Notes: generated by a model not told the origin, from the letters alone. DNA of 64,000 bases from Phyllobacteriaceae bacterium (GCA_024742765.1 JANSXT010000017.1:1-64000), one strand, 5' to 3'. Positions 44,383 to 53,069 are shown, counted from the stretch's first letter. Numbers and translations are program-made.

Positions 44383-45218
44383 TGCGTGCGGTCGACGCCC
44401 TGCATCAGGAGATCGTCGACAACGCTGCCCGAAACGCCGTTGGCGAGCGGCGAGAAATCACCATGGTCGAGCATGGCGCGGGTGGCATCGATCATCACCT
44501 TGTGCGTCGCGCGGGCCAATGCCGAACCGATCGAGATGCGCCGCACGCCAGCATCGGCGAACTGCTGCATGGTGACCTTGGTGTAGGGGCCGGCGGCGAG
44601 CGCGTTGAAGGGCTTCGTCAACGAGGCGACGATGCGTTTCAGCGCGGCCATGCCCGGCGGCAGCGGCGCGTAGAGAAGATCGGCGCCCGCCTCTTCGAAG
44701 GCGCGCAAACGGCGGATCGCCTCGTCGGTGTCGTAATGGCCGTTCATGATGCCGTCGGCGCGGGCGCAGAAAACGAACGGTCGGCCGAGCGCCCGTGCTG
44801 CGGCGGCAGCGGCGCGCACCCGCTCGACGGCCAGGTCAAAAGGGTAGGGCGGGTTGCCGCCGACCATCTGCGTGTCCTCGATCGAACAGCCCGAAAGTCC
44901 CGCATCGCCGGCAAGCCGCACTGTCTCGGCGACGCCGTCGGGATCGTCGGCAAAGCCGTTTTCGAAATCGCCCGCGACCGGCAGGGGCGTTGCGGCGATC
45001 AGGTCCTGGGCATGGGCAAGCGCCTCGTCGCGGGTCACCCGGCCCATGTCCGGCTTGCCGAGCGTGAAGGCATGGCCCGCGCTGGTCGTCGCCAGTGCCC
45101 TGGCGCCGCAGGCGGCCATCACACGCGCGGTGCCCACGTCCCACGGGTTGGGAATGACGAAACAGCCCGATGCGTGCAGGGCCTCGAAACCGGCATGCCG
45201 TTGGGCGAGTGTGGTCAT
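44379..45218 (-). CDS. Isocitrate lyase/PEP mutase family protein
   Basis: A 279-residue TIM-barrel enzyme. Family motifs are FVIPNPWDVGTARVMAACGARALATTSAG, VAGDFENGFADDPDGVAETV (metal-binding acids), GLSGCSIEDTQ and FVFCARADG. The catalytic KKCGH-type loop of isocitrate lyase is absent, so it is closer to oxaloacetate decarboxylase or phosphonate-type members; the substrate is unknown. It lies 4 bp after the HugZ-like gene. Confidence 0.87.
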   Translation of the reverse strand: MTTLAQRHAGFEALHASGCFVIPNPWDVGTARVMAACGARALATTSAGHAFTLGKPDMGRVTRDEALAHAQDLIAATPLPVAGDFENGFADDPDGVAETVRLAGDAGLSGCSIEDTQMVGGNPPYPFDLAVERVRAAAAAARALGRPFVFCARADGIMNGHYDTDEAIRRLRAFEEAGADLLYAPLPPGMAALKRIVASLTKPFNALAAGPYTKVTMQQFADAGVRRISIGSALARATHKVMIDATRAMLDHGDFSPLANGVSGSVVDDLLMQGVDRTQ

Positions 45219-45222
45219 GGCA

Positions 45223-45990
45223 TCAATCCTCCATTGCGCGGGCCTGATCGGCCATCTGTTTCAGCACGGTGCGCAGGTCTTCGGCGCGTTCCAGCGGTTT
45301 GGGATAGAAGACACGCGCCCGTTCGTCGCCGTCGCCCAGATCCATGCCTTCGGAATCGATGGTCAGCAACTGCCAATCGCCAGGTTTCTTGCCGGCCAGC
45401 TTCTGCGCATAGAGCGCGATCGCGTCGGCATGGTCGGCATTCATGTGGACGACCGCGCCATGTTCGAGCGCCGCGGTCCCTTCAATGTCGCCGGCAAGCG
45501 CCAGGTCGTCTGCGATCAGCTCATAGGCCTTGCCGAACCCGCCATTGAGGCTGGCGCCGGCGATCGCCAGGCGGAAGAAGGCAAAATCGCCGAAATCGAC
45601 ATAGAGCGCGGCCTTGGGATGGCGCGCCAGATGCCTGCGCCGGATGCGGGCATGGTCGTCACTGTCGCGCGCAACACGCGCGGCGAGGGTGCGCAGCGTG
45701 ATGCGCGGATGGGCCAGCGGGTCGCCCTTGCCCGGTTCGCCGATCAGAAGCGCGCTTTCGGGTGCGGTCTCAAGAGCGGCCATGTGTGGTGAAAGGGCCG
45801 AAATCAGGATCACCGGCGTGCCGTCGACATCGGTCGAAAGCTGCACGCGGCTGACGCCGGGAAACGCGCTTTCGCCCGAGGGATGCACGGCCAGTGCGCC
45901 ATGGCGGGCGGTCGCAACCAGCGTCTTGGCAAGGCGGATCGCCTCGCCGTCGGTTTCGCGCAGCACGCTTTTCTTGTCCGCTTCGGCCAT
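45223..45990 (-). CDS. HugZ-like PNPOx-fold protein with DUF2470 domain
   Basis: A 255-residue protein. The N-terminal split-barrel (TLVATARHGALAVHPSGESAFPGVSRVQL, then VILISALSPHMAALE and SALLIGEPGKGDPLAHPRITL) is flavin- or heme-binding in relatives. The C-terminal DUF2470 domain has HMNADHADAIALYAQKLAG and LLTIDSEGMDL. HugZ-type members degrade or bind heme. ATG 45990 is preceded by an in-frame GTG; the ATG was used. Confidence 0.87.
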   Translation of the reverse strand: MAEADKKSVLRETDGEAIRLAKTLVATARHGALAVHPSGESAFPGVSRVQLSTDVDGTPVILISALSPHMAALETAPESALLIGEPGKGDPLAHPRITLRTLAARVARDSDDHARIRRRHLARHPKAALYVDFGDFAFFRLAIAGASLNGGFGKAYELIADDLALAGDIEGTAALEHGAVVHMNADHADAIALYAQKLAGKKPGDWQLLTIDSEGMDLGDGDERARVFYPKPLERAEDLRTVLKQMADQARAMED

Positions 45991-46097
45991 CACATCCCGC
46001 TTGCCTGTTGAGAACGGTGCGCCATGCGTGGCACGGCGCGCGGCACTGGTCTATCCCATCTGGTGACCGGCAGGCAAAGCGACGAGACGGTGCGGCG

Positions 46098-46712
46098 ATG
46101 GCCAAGCTCTATTTTCACTATTCGGCGATGAATGCCGGCAAGTCGACCATGCTGCTGCAGGCTTCGCACAATTATCGCGAACGCCACATGACGACGCTCC
46201 TGTTCACCGCGCGGCTCGACGACCGGGCCGGCGAGGGGCGGATCGCCTCGCGCATCGGGCTCGGCGAGGAGGCGTTGACCTTTGTGCCGGAGGACGATCT
46301 GTTCGTGATCGTGCGCGATCACACGCAAAACGCGCCGGTCCATTGCGTCTTTGTCGACGAGGCGCAGTTTCTCACCGAGAACCAGGTCTGGCAGTTGGCG
46401 CGGATCGCCGACCGGCTCGGCGTGCCGGTCATGGCCTATGGCCTGCGGACCGATTTTCAGGGCAAACTGTTTCCCGGCTCCAAGGCGCTTTTGGCGATCG
46501 CCGACGATCTGCGCGAAGTGCGCACCATCTGCCGCTGCGGGCGCAAGGCGTCGATGGTGGTGCGGCTGGGACCGGACGGCAAGGTCGTCCGGGAGGGTGA
46601 CCAGGTGGCGATCGGCGGCAATGACCGCTACGTGTCGCTGTGCCGCCGGCACTGGGAGGAGGAGATGGGCCGGACCGAGGCCGAGGACATGATCGGCTTT
46701 GCCGCCGAGTGA
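46098..46712 (+). CDS. tdk: Thymidine kinase
   Basis: A 204-residue type II thymidine kinase. The P-loop is FHYSAMNAGKSTMLLQ, Walker B with catalytic Glu is CVFVDEAQFLTENQV, and VPVMAYGLRTDFQGKLFPGS is the lasso region. Zinc ligands lie in ICRCGRKASM and SLCRRHW. It phosphorylates thymidine in nucleotide salvage. It lies 86 bp before the uncharacterised operon that starts at 46799. Confidence 0.95.
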   Translation: MAKLYFHYSAMNAGKSTMLLQASHNYRERHMTTLLFTARLDDRAGEGRIASRIGLGEEALTFVPEDDLFVIVRDHTQNAPVHCVFVDEAQFLTENQVWQLARIADRLGVPVMAYGLRTDFQGKLFPGSKALLAIADDLREVRTICRCGRKASMVVRLGPDGKVVREGDQVAIGGNDRYVSLCRRHWEEEMGRTEAEDMIGFAAE

Positions 46713-46798
46713 ACCGGCGGCGCTTGACGGACAGCCGACTTTCAATTGTCATCACGCCAACTTATATGCGGCGTGAAGGCGCACAGAGGGGTTGGTCC

Positions 46799-47881
46799 AT
46801 GGCAAGCTTGCAGAATTTCGATACCGAGATCGAACGCACCAAACAGGCGGTCGAGCAGATGCAGACGCGGATCGAGCAGTCGAGCGACGTGCTCGACCGG
46901 TTCGCCAAGGCGGACGCGGCCATCGGGGACGCCGATTTCGACATCGAAAATGCCCGCATCCAGGACGTGCTCAAGCAGCAGTCGGTGATGGAAGCCAATA
47001 TTGCCGACCTGATCATCGGGCTAGAGGACGCGACCAACGTGTTCGGCCAGGAATTTGAGTCGATGAAGTCGCACACGACCTGGGAGAGCATTGTCGGCCT
47101 GTTCTCCAAGCAGCGCATGCAGCGGATGCGGTCGGAGCGGGTGCGCAACATGTCGCTGGCCGGCAATCTGCAGGAACTCTTGACCAAGTCGGACACGATC
47201 GTCGGCATTCTCGACGGCCAGCGGACGATCCTCGACGAGCGCTACGAGACCTCCGAGGCCAGCCTGCGGCAGGTGATCGAACGGCGCACCGGCACGATGG
47301 AGCAGCTTGAAAAGACGCAAGCGCGGATCGAGGAACTCAATCCGATGCTGCTCGACATCGAAAACCAGATCGCCGCCTCGACCAACCAGAAGGAGCGGTC
47401 CGAACTGGAAGGCCAGCGCTCGGAACTTGCGACCGAATATAACGAGATGCAGGCGCGCGAGCAGACGCTGCTCGCCGAGAGCCAGACGCTGGAACGCTAC
47501 ACATCCATGTTCCAGACGTTCGTCGATTCGCTCAACAATCAGAAGGCAGCGCAGTCAACGCTGATCAACAAGCTGACGATCGATACCGAACAGCGCATCG
47601 TCCTCTACAAGGCGCTTGAGGATTCGCTGAAAACCGCCGCGCAGCAGGATGTCGCCCACAAGATCAACACTCTGGGCAGCCAGGTGGACACGGCGGCCGA
47701 AACGACGATGGCCGGCATCGGCGCGGCGGCCCAGAGCCATATTGGCGATCTTCTGGAAATGCATGAAGGCAACATGGCCGCCACGCAGGACATTCAGCGC
47801 CGCAAGAAGCTGGCGGACGATGCGTTCGCGCGGCGGTTCGAAGAGGTGCTGAAAAAGCACAACGCCGCCAACTATGTTTAG
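46799..47881 (+). CDS. Long helical coiled-coil protein (first gene of uncharacterised operon)
   Basis: A 360-residue protein without membrane segment or signal, almost all helical, with heptad-like stretches (FDTEIERTKQAVEQMQTRIEQ, then RQVIERRTGTMEQLEKTQARIEEL and SERSELEGQRSELATEY-like blocks). The middle and C-terminal layout (SLNNQKAAQSTLINKLTIDTE, GSQVDTAAETTMAGIGAA) recalls TelA/KlaA toxic-anion-resistance proteins, but the match is weak and not claimed. It starts the run of genes that continues with the 47906 gene (24 bp later) and the AAA+ ATPase. Confidence 0.72.
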   Translation: MASLQNFDTEIERTKQAVEQMQTRIEQSSDVLDRFAKADAAIGDADFDIENARIQDVLKQQSVMEANIADLIIGLEDATNVFGQEFESMKSHTTWESIVGLFSKQRMQRMRSERVRNMSLAGNLQELLTKSDTIVGILDGQRTILDERYETSEASLRQVIERRTGTMEQLEKTQARIEELNPMLLDIENQIAASTNQKERSELEGQRSELATEYNEMQAREQTLLAESQTLERYTSMFQTFVDSLNNQKAAQSTLINKLTIDTEQRIVLYKALEDSLKTAAQQDVAHKINTLGSQVDTAAETTMAGIGAAAQSHIGDLLEMHEGNMAATQDIQRRKKLADDAFARRFEEVLKKHNAANYV

Positions 47882-47905
47882 TCGTAAGGCCGCGGGAGGG
47901 CGCCG

Positions 47906-49063
47906 GTGAGCCGGGCCACCCACGCCGCCGCCAGCCCGGTTCTGCGCTATTTCAGTTCGATCGGCGCGGCGCTCGACGGGCTTGACGTCTTCCTGCGCGA
48001 CGACAATTCGCCGCTCTACCAGCATGAATTGGTGGCGCGCACGGTCGTTCCCTATCTGGCGCGGCTGGCCGCCTCGTTCGACAGTTGGCGCAACCGGCTC
48101 GACTTTTCCGACAAGTTCCGCATTTCGCGCGCCGACAGCGGCTTTCCTGTCTATCAGAACGTGCTGGAGCTGGAAAAGGACCGGCGCTCGGCCAAAAGCC
48201 GGCTCGATGCCATTCCCGATCCCGAAACGCTGCGCGCCGACATGGCCGACTTCATCCTGCGCCACAAGGCGTTTCCCAAGGAATTGCAGGACAGGCTGGC
48301 CGAGCGGCTCTATCTCGAAACGATCCGTGACGGGTCTTTCTTTACGCCGTTCGTTTTGCCCGAGACGATCAAGGTCTCTGTGAACCCGAAGACCGGCCGG
48401 CCCTTCTACGTTACCCATTGGGGCGTGTTCGACGGGTCGGCGACGCTACCGATGATCTATTCGGTGGTGGTCGAGGACTCAACGCCCGACATGGTCAAGA
48501 CGCTGGTCGGCAAGGACGGCAAGCTGAACCGCAATGTCGACATTCCGTTGCCGGTGGGCGGGTTGTTGAACCCGGCGCTGGCGCGGCCGTTCGACCAGTG
48601 GGCCGAGGCCAATTCGGCCTATTCGCTGACGCCGGCGACGGTCGCCGCCAACATGGACGAGCAGTTCGAGATGCTGCATCCCAAACAGCTTCGGCGGATC
48701 GTGCTGGGGCCGTTCTATTCGGCGGGTATCACGCAGAACAACGATACGGTGTCGGCGATCCTGGACGAAGTGGGCGACGCGGAAAACGCCTGGCTCCTGA
48801 GCTGGACCATCCAGGACATCTACTCAAAGCACGAACGGCCGGGCCGCAAGGGGCTATGGTCGTCGTCGCCGCCGCGCGAGGAGTTTCACATCGAGACCGA
48901 CGATCTGGAGGCGGCGCGCATGGGCGTCTCCTCGTTCGAAAAGCATGCGCTGATCCCGCACGAGGCCTATCAGGCGCTCTATGCGGCCGGCCAGACCGAC
49001 GCGGTCTTTGCCGGATACAAGACGCACATCGTCTCCGGCGGGCATGTGATTTCCGATGTTTGA
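47906..49063 (+). CDS. Conserved protein of unknown function (second gene of operon)
   Basis: A 385-residue soluble protein starting with GTG behind GGGAGGGCGCCG. No known motif was seen. It has an N-terminal helical part (YFSSIGAALDGLDVFLRDDNSPLYQHELVARTV), a beta-rich middle (IKVSVNPKTGRPFYVTHWGVFDG, MIYSVVVEDST) and an aromatic C-terminus (WLLSWTIQDIYSKHERPG). It has no signal peptide or membrane helix. An inserted element array separates it from the AAA+ gene. Confidence 0.7.
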   Translation: MSRATHAAASPVLRYFSSIGAALDGLDVFLRDDNSPLYQHELVARTVVPYLARLAASFDSWRNRLDFSDKFRISRADSGFPVYQNVLELEKDRRSAKSRLDAIPDPETLRADMADFILRHKAFPKELQDRLAERLYLETIRDGSFFTPFVLPETIKVSVNPKTGRPFYVTHWGVFDGSATLPMIYSVVVEDSTPDMVKTLVGKDGKLNRNVDIPLPVGGLLNPALARPFDQWAEANSAYSLTPATVAANMDEQFEMLHPKQLRRIVLGPFYSAGITQNNDTVSAILDEVGDAENAWLLSWTIQDIYSKHERPGRKGLWSSSPPREEFHIETDDLEAARMGVSSFEKHALIPHEAYQALYAAGQTDAVFAGYKTHIVSGGHVISDV

Positions 49064-49075
49064 GACGCGGGCGAT

Positions 49076-49235
49076 ACCCCCCTCTGTCGGCTTTGCCGAC
49101 ATCTCCCCCACAAGGGGAGAGAGTGGGGCGGGCCAGGGCCTTCCAGCCCAAGGCGGCCAGCTGAACTTACAAGGTGGATGTTTGCGGCACTCTCCCCCCT
49201 TGTGGGGGAGATGTCCCGAAGGGACAGAGGGGGGT
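49076..49235. mobile_element. MITE-like inverted-repeat element, copy 1
   Basis: A 160-bp element with ~48-bp inverted ends. The left arm (49076-49126) begins ACCCCCCTCTGTC and continues into ATCTCCCCCACAAGGGG; the right arm (49188-49235) is its reverse complement, ending GACAGAGGGGGGT. Each arm also folds on itself (TGTCGGC-TTT-GCCGACA; CCCC-ACAA-GGGG). Elements of this type are scattered in rhizobial genomes. The right end supplies a G/A-rich stretch just before the DUF559 start codon. Confidence 0.85.
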
Positions 49236-49240
49236 GATTG

Positions 49241-49627
49241 GTGAATCCCTCTCATGTGAATGTCTCGAAAAAACAGCGCGCCAACGCCAAGCGTATGCGA
49301 CGCACGATGACGGAAGCGGAGAAGAAACTGTGGCATGAACTCCGGGCGCACCGGCTGATGGGGCATGGTTTTCGCCGGCAATACCCGATCCGGCAATTCA
49401 TCGTCGATTTTGCCTGCCCGGAGCACCGTTTGGTCATTGAACTCGACGGCTCCCAACACGGCGGGGAGACTGTTGCCGCCGCTGACAAAGCACGCACCGC
49501 AGATTTGCAGGCAGACGGTTGGACGGTGGTTCGTTTCTGGAATGACGATGTGCTGAAGGACATGGATGGCGTGTGCCGGCACATCGTGGCCGTGAAATCC
49601 AATATGCAGGCTGTGTCCGATGGGTGA
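49241..49627 (+). CDS. DUF559 (Vsr/restriction-endonuclease-like fold) protein between MITEs
   Basis: A 128-residue protein of the DUF559 family: RRTMTEAEKKLWHELRAHRL, then GHGFRRQYPIRQFIVDFACPEHRLVIELDGSQHG and GWTVVRFWNDDVL. The pattern D-x(n)-E-x-D (IVDFAC, VIELDG) fits the PD-(D/E)XK/Vsr-like nuclease core. It starts with GTG (TTG 49238 is adjacent), and its Shine-Dalgarno GAGGGGGG comes from the end of the left MITE. It is framed by two nearly identical-length MITE-like elements, suggesting that nuclease gene and repeats travel together. Confidence 0.87.
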   Translation: MNPSHVNVSKKQRANAKRMRRTMTEAEKKLWHELRAHRLMGHGFRRQYPIRQFIVDFACPEHRLVIELDGSQHGGETVAAADKARTADLQADGWTVVRFWNDDVLKDMDGVCRHIVAVKSNMQAVSDG

Positions 49628-49641
49628 TTTTTCCTTCGACG

Positions 49642-49799
49642 ACCCCCCTCTGTCCCTTCGGGACATCTCCCCCACAAGGGGGGAGAGTGGACTTTGCGTC
49701 GGCCCGACTAGCCAAACTCGCCATCTGAAGCGAACCGATCAGTGCACGCTCCATTCTCCCCCCTTGTGGGGGAGATGTCCCGAAGGGACAGAGGGGGGT
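49642..49799. mobile_element. MITE-like inverted-repeat element, copy 2
   Basis: A 158-bp element with the same arms as copy 1: left arm 49642-49690 (ACCCCCCTCTGTCCC, CATCTCCCCCACAAGGGG), right arm 49751-49799. The hairpin sequence is CCCTTCGGG here, where the left arm of copy 1 has GGCTTTGCC. The central ~60 bp are partly alike in both (CCAA-(n)-GCCA-(n)-CTGAA), so the two copies are one family. It ends 32 bp before the AAA+ ATPase start and has replaced the sequence normally expected between operon genes. Confidence 0.85.
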
Positions 49800-49831
49800 G
49801 CGTTGGCGGCAGAAACAGGGTGCAAGAACTG

Positions 49832-51745
49832 ATGGACACCGGCCTGACGCAGATTGACGAAAAGGATATTGAAGCGCACCGCGCCACAGCGCAGTCGCTG
49901 GTGACGCGCTTTGTCGTCATGGAACGGACTGACGGCCGCTCGCGCACCGAGTTGGCAGGAACCGGGCGGCGGTTCGTCTCGACGGTCTCCACCGGCGGCA
50001 CGCGGCGCACGCGCGAAGTGGAACTGGTCAAGCAGATCGGTGCGATCCGCGCCGATGACCAGATGCTCTCGCCGGCACAACACGGGCTCCTGTATCGGGC
50101 GCGGCGCGGCGCTGCGATCGCGCTGGCGGTCTCGGACATGTTTGGCCGGCAGACCGATCTCGAAAGCCTCAAGGCCCGCAACGCCACCGCGCCGCTCGAA
50201 GGCGATGACGCCAACCGGTTCCGGGCGCTTCTGGGCGCATCGGCCTATGTGTCGGCCTTCGCGTTCGCGGCCTATCTGCTCGCCATGCTGGAAACCGACA
50301 CCGAGCCGGGCGAGGATTTGTCCGAACCGGATTATGATTTTGACACGCCGCAGGATGCGGTGAAATCGGTGCTGGCCGGGCTGGCCGCCGCCATCGACGG
50401 TGCGCCCGATGACGTTGCCATGGGCCAGCGGGCCAAAGCGTTCGCGCGCGTCGCCGTCGAAGGGTTGCTGCAACGCAAGGGCCGGTTCGAGGCGCTCGGC
50501 GCCTTCGAGGACAGCCATGTCCGCATCGAAAAGGATGATTTCACGCTGGACGGGTTCGATGTAGCGCCCGGCGCGCGGCGCAAGCCGCTGACGATGACGT
50601 TCAAGGAGCCGCACGAGATCATCGGCAACCATATCGCCAAATATCAGGCGATGAAGCTCGCCAAGATGCTGGTGTGCCACGATTTCCAGCGCGGACAGAA
50701 CCCGTTCGTCGAACTGGGCGGGTTCCTGTTCACTTTCATCGGCGACGGCGCGCCGGGCACCGGCAAGACCATCCTGATCCAGATGATCGCCGGGCTGGTC
50801 AACGATTACTGTCAGGTCGCCGGCTATCCGTTCCACTATGAGAATTTCGGCGTCGACCAGATTTCGTCCTACCAAGGCAAGTCGGGCCAGAACTGCAAGC
50901 AGTTCGTCTCCAACGTGCTCGATCCCAAGGCCATCGGCTTCGGCACGATCGACGATATCGATCAGGTGGCGGCGAAGCGCTCCGATGACCGGGCGTCCGC
51001 CGGCCAGCAGGAGGTGACCGCCGTCTTGATGGAGAGCTTTGCCGGCGCGATGACGGTGGTGCGCGGCAATTGCTCGTTCGGCATGTTTTCCAATTATCCG
51101 GAAAATGTCGATGACGCGCTGCGCCAGCGGGCCGGCGCGCGCTGGCTGGTCGACGGGCCGCAGACGCGCAACGACTATATCGACATCTTCCACCTGCTCG
51201 CCGGAAAGAACCATGCCATTCCGCTGGGCGACCATGATCTTTACGCCGACCAGCAGATCCGCGATGCGGTGCGGGCGGCCTATGAGGGCCATGACCGGCC
51301 GGCCGAGGACGGGCTGATGACCATCTACGACCGGTTCATCGAGACCCGTGGCGCGCCCAAATCCATCGCCGACATCGGCACCTATCTGCACATGATCAAG
51401 GAGGCAGAGCCGCGCTTCACCGGACGGGCGATCAAGAACGTCACCGATGCGATCAAGATGCGCGCGATGGACATCGAGCTGCCCGACGAATGGTTCGAGC
51501 TTCCCGAGACCTTCCTGCACAAGCCCTATGACGAGAAGCTGGCGATGATCTCCGAGCTGCGGGAGCCGTTCACGATCAACATGGTGATGCAGGAGATCAA
51601 CCGCTACGCCGACAGCGAGTTCCGCTATTCCGACAAGGCAGACGATGCCGCTGTCGCCGAGATCATCCGCCGACAGCGCCAGACCGAACGCGCCGCCCGG
51701 GAGATCACCGAGCAGAAGGAGAAGGGGATTTGGGGGGCGTCGTAA
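49832..51745 (+). CDS. AAA+ ATPase of uncharacterised operon
   Basis: A 637-residue protein. The first ~290 residues are helical and unknown (SPAQHGLLYRARRGAAIALAVSDM, then ASAYVSAFAFAAYLLAML). The AAA+ domain follows: Walker A FIGDGAPGTGKTILIQMIAG, Walker B IGFGTIDDIDQVAAK, sensor 1 FGMFSNYPENVDDALRQRAGARWLVDGP with possible arginine finger, and a helical lid. It is probably a remodelling ATPase acting on the operon's other products, which is inference. The Shine-Dalgarno at the ATG is weak, and GTG 49820 is an alternative; the MITE insertion may have altered the original start region. Confidence 0.85.
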   Translation: MDTGLTQIDEKDIEAHRATAQSLVTRFVVMERTDGRSRTELAGTGRRFVSTVSTGGTRRTREVELVKQIGAIRADDQMLSPAQHGLLYRARRGAAIALAVSDMFGRQTDLESLKARNATAPLEGDDANRFRALLGASAYVSAFAFAAYLLAMLETDTEPGEDLSEPDYDFDTPQDAVKSVLAGLAAAIDGAPDDVAMGQRAKAFARVAVEGLLQRKGRFEALGAFEDSHVRIEKDDFTLDGFDVAPGARRKPLTMTFKEPHEIIGNHIAKYQAMKLAKMLVCHDFQRGQNPFVELGGFLFTFIGDGAPGTGKTILIQMIAGLVNDYCQVAGYPFHYENFGVDQISSYQGKSGQNCKQFVSNVLDPKAIGFGTIDDIDQVAAKRSDDRASAGQQEVTAVLMESFAGAMTVVRGNCSFGMFSNYPENVDDALRQRAGARWLVDGPQTRNDYIDIFHLLAGKNHAIPLGDHDLYADQQIRDAVRAAYEGHDRPAEDGLMTIYDRFIETRGAPKSIADIGTYLHMIKEAEPRFTGRAIKNVTDAIKMRAMDIELPDEWFELPETFLHKPYDEKLAMISELREPFTINMVMQEINRYADSEFRYSDKADDAAVAEIIRRQRQTERAAREITEQKEKGIWGAS

Positions 51746-51784
51746 TTGGCGTATGTATCATCCTCGTATTTTGGGAGGGAGTAC

Positions 51785-52417
51785 ATGCTAAGGCTGGAAA
51801 TCGAAGGCAGTTGGGAGCCACAGGACTTCATCGAAGTTCTTCAGTCGATCGAGTCCTTCTACTACAAGATCGCTTTAAGAGAGATTCGTGGTTACCGCTA
51901 TCGACGCCCATATCTTGACGAGCTTCCGCTGATTGATGGCTTTGTCCCGTTCGAGTCTTCGTTGGATCTGGTCAACCAAAACCTAGTGCGGCGGGCTCGC
52001 TATGAAGCACGAGCATTCGAAAGATTGAAAGTCCTTCGTATCGATTTCGCCTCACCGGGTAACATTGACCGTCTGGGAATTGGAAAAGTCGTTGAAGTAG
52101 TCGCAAACTCGATCGGTCGAATGGCAACGTACTATGATGATAGGCACCTTAGACGTGAACGGGACGCTCAAGCTTCGCTCGAAACTGAGCGCATAAGAAT
52201 CGAGCTGGAAAAGGAGCGGGAATCGCTTCAATCGCTGAAAATCGAAAATGCCTTCCGGGCGTTGGAAATGGTTGAACGGTTTCCGGAGGAGCGCGAAAGC
52301 CTCTTGCCGCTGTTGGTGCGTGATCAAGACTTTTTGTCTAACCGCATAGCGGACGGCAAACTGATACGTGCCCGAGCGCTAACGGAAGAGAACGAAAGCG
52401 GACCAGCCGCCGACTAA
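51785..52417 (+). CDS. Hypothetical protein, accessory, lower GC
   Basis: A 210-residue protein of unknown family. The N-terminal part (MLRLEIEGSWEPQDFIEVLQSIESFYYK) precedes a tyrosine/arginine-rich region and a charged coiled coil (ETERIRIELEKERESLQSLKIENAF). Its base composition and codon use (many AGA, TTG, CGA) differ clearly from the GC-rich operon around it, which suggests transfer. ATG 51785 with GGGAGGGAGTAC was preferred over TTG 51746. Its stop overlaps the hicB stop by 4 bp. Confidence 0.7.
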   Translation: MLRLEIEGSWEPQDFIEVLQSIESFYYKIALREIRGYRYRRPYLDELPLIDGFVPFESSLDLVNQNLVRRARYEARAFERLKVLRIDFASPGNIDRLGIGKVVEVVANSIGRMATYYDDRHLRRERDAQASLETERIRIELEKERESLQSLKIENAFRALEMVERFPEERESLLPLLVRDQDFLSNRIADGKLIRARALTEENESGPAAD

Positions 52418-52824
52418 CCCAAAATTTCCCGCTCCGCGGCCTGTGCCAGAAATGCCGAGCGCGTCATTTTTCGCCGTTCGGCTTCCGCATCAACGGAACG
52501 CAACAGACCGCGATTGATGGTGATGTTCACCCGCGTGGTGCCGCCATTGTTCAGTATGTATGGCACGGTCAGAAAAAACGCTCCGCGCCCCAGCGCTTCG
52601 GCGATTTCCGGCTTGCTTGTGAGTTGCTCGATCGTTGAAGGCGTGTACCTTTCGAGATTTCCTTCAAAGAAAATCTCCAACGCCTCCATGGCATTGGGCA
52701 GCAATTCATCTTCTGAGTCTGCTGCCGAGAAGCATCCCGGCAGGTCCGGGAAGGTGACGCCATAGGCGCTGCCTTCGTCCTTTTCCACGAGACCGAGAAA
52801 GAGTGTCTTGTATGCCGTCTTCAT
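52414..52824 (-). CDS. hicB: HicB-type antitoxin
   Basis: A 136-residue antitoxin. The partial RNase H-like fold reads YGVTFPDLPGCFSAADSEDELLPNAMEALEIFFEG, and the C-terminal ribbon-helix-helix DNA-binding part is TTRVNITINRGLLRSVDAEAERRKMTRSAFLAQAAE. It neutralises HicA and represses the operon. Its ATG overlaps the hicA stop (ATGA at 52821-52824). It is on the strand opposite to the surrounding operon. Confidence 0.92.
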   Translation of the reverse strand: MKTAYKTLFLGLVEKDEGSAYGVTFPDLPGCFSAADSEDELLPNAMEALEIFFEGNLERYTPSTIEQLTSKPEIAEALGRGAFFLTVPYILNNGGTTRVNITINRGLLRSVDAEAERRKMTRSAFLAQAAEREILG

Positions 52825-53006
52825 AGCCAACCAGCCTGTTTGGCAATCGCGCGTGCCGTGCCCTTGGGCAAATCCTTCTTGGGATGCGGCACGACAAGCA
52901 TCACCGAGCCCTTGCGGAACTTGTGGTGCGACCCGCGAACCGCTACCAGTTCAAAGCCTTCCTTTTCGAGGCGGGCGATGATCTTGCGTGAATTGGTTTC
53001 CAGCAC
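52821..53006 (-). CDS. hicA: HicA-type mRNA interferase toxin
   Basis: A 61-residue dsRBD-fold toxin beginning with GTG: LETNSRKIIARLEKEGFELVAVRGSHHKFRKGSVMLVVPHPKKDLP. The catalytic His lies in GSHHKF. The GTG start follows a G/C-rich stretch; the frame is open further upstream through gene 53070 on the other strand, which is a shadow. An AT-rich TATATAAG box at 53030-53037 (minus strand) is a likely -10. Gene order hicA-hicB is the usual one. Confidence 0.9.
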   Translation of the reverse strand: MLETNSRKIIARLEKEGFELVAVRGSHHKFRKGSVMLVVPHPKKDLPKGTARAIAKQAGWL

Positions 53007-53069
53007 GGGGCGCCTCGTTCGTGCACACTTATATACACACTCTTTGGCCTCTTTCCAAGCACCGCTGCC

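Noticed and set aside
46799-47881. Firm assignment as TelA tellurite-resistance protein
   Set aside because: Similarity is limited to general coiled-coil layout; no diagnostic TelA block was identified by eye.
49064-49831. CRISPR array from four similar GC-rich repeats
   Set aside because: The four arms alternate in orientation and form two inverted pairs, with a coding gene between the pairs; spacing is not regular.
49739-51520. 593-codon antisense frame opposite the AAA+ ATPase
   Set aside because: The plus strand has Walker A and B and sensor motifs; the antisense frame runs into the MITE sequence and has no Shine-Dalgarno.
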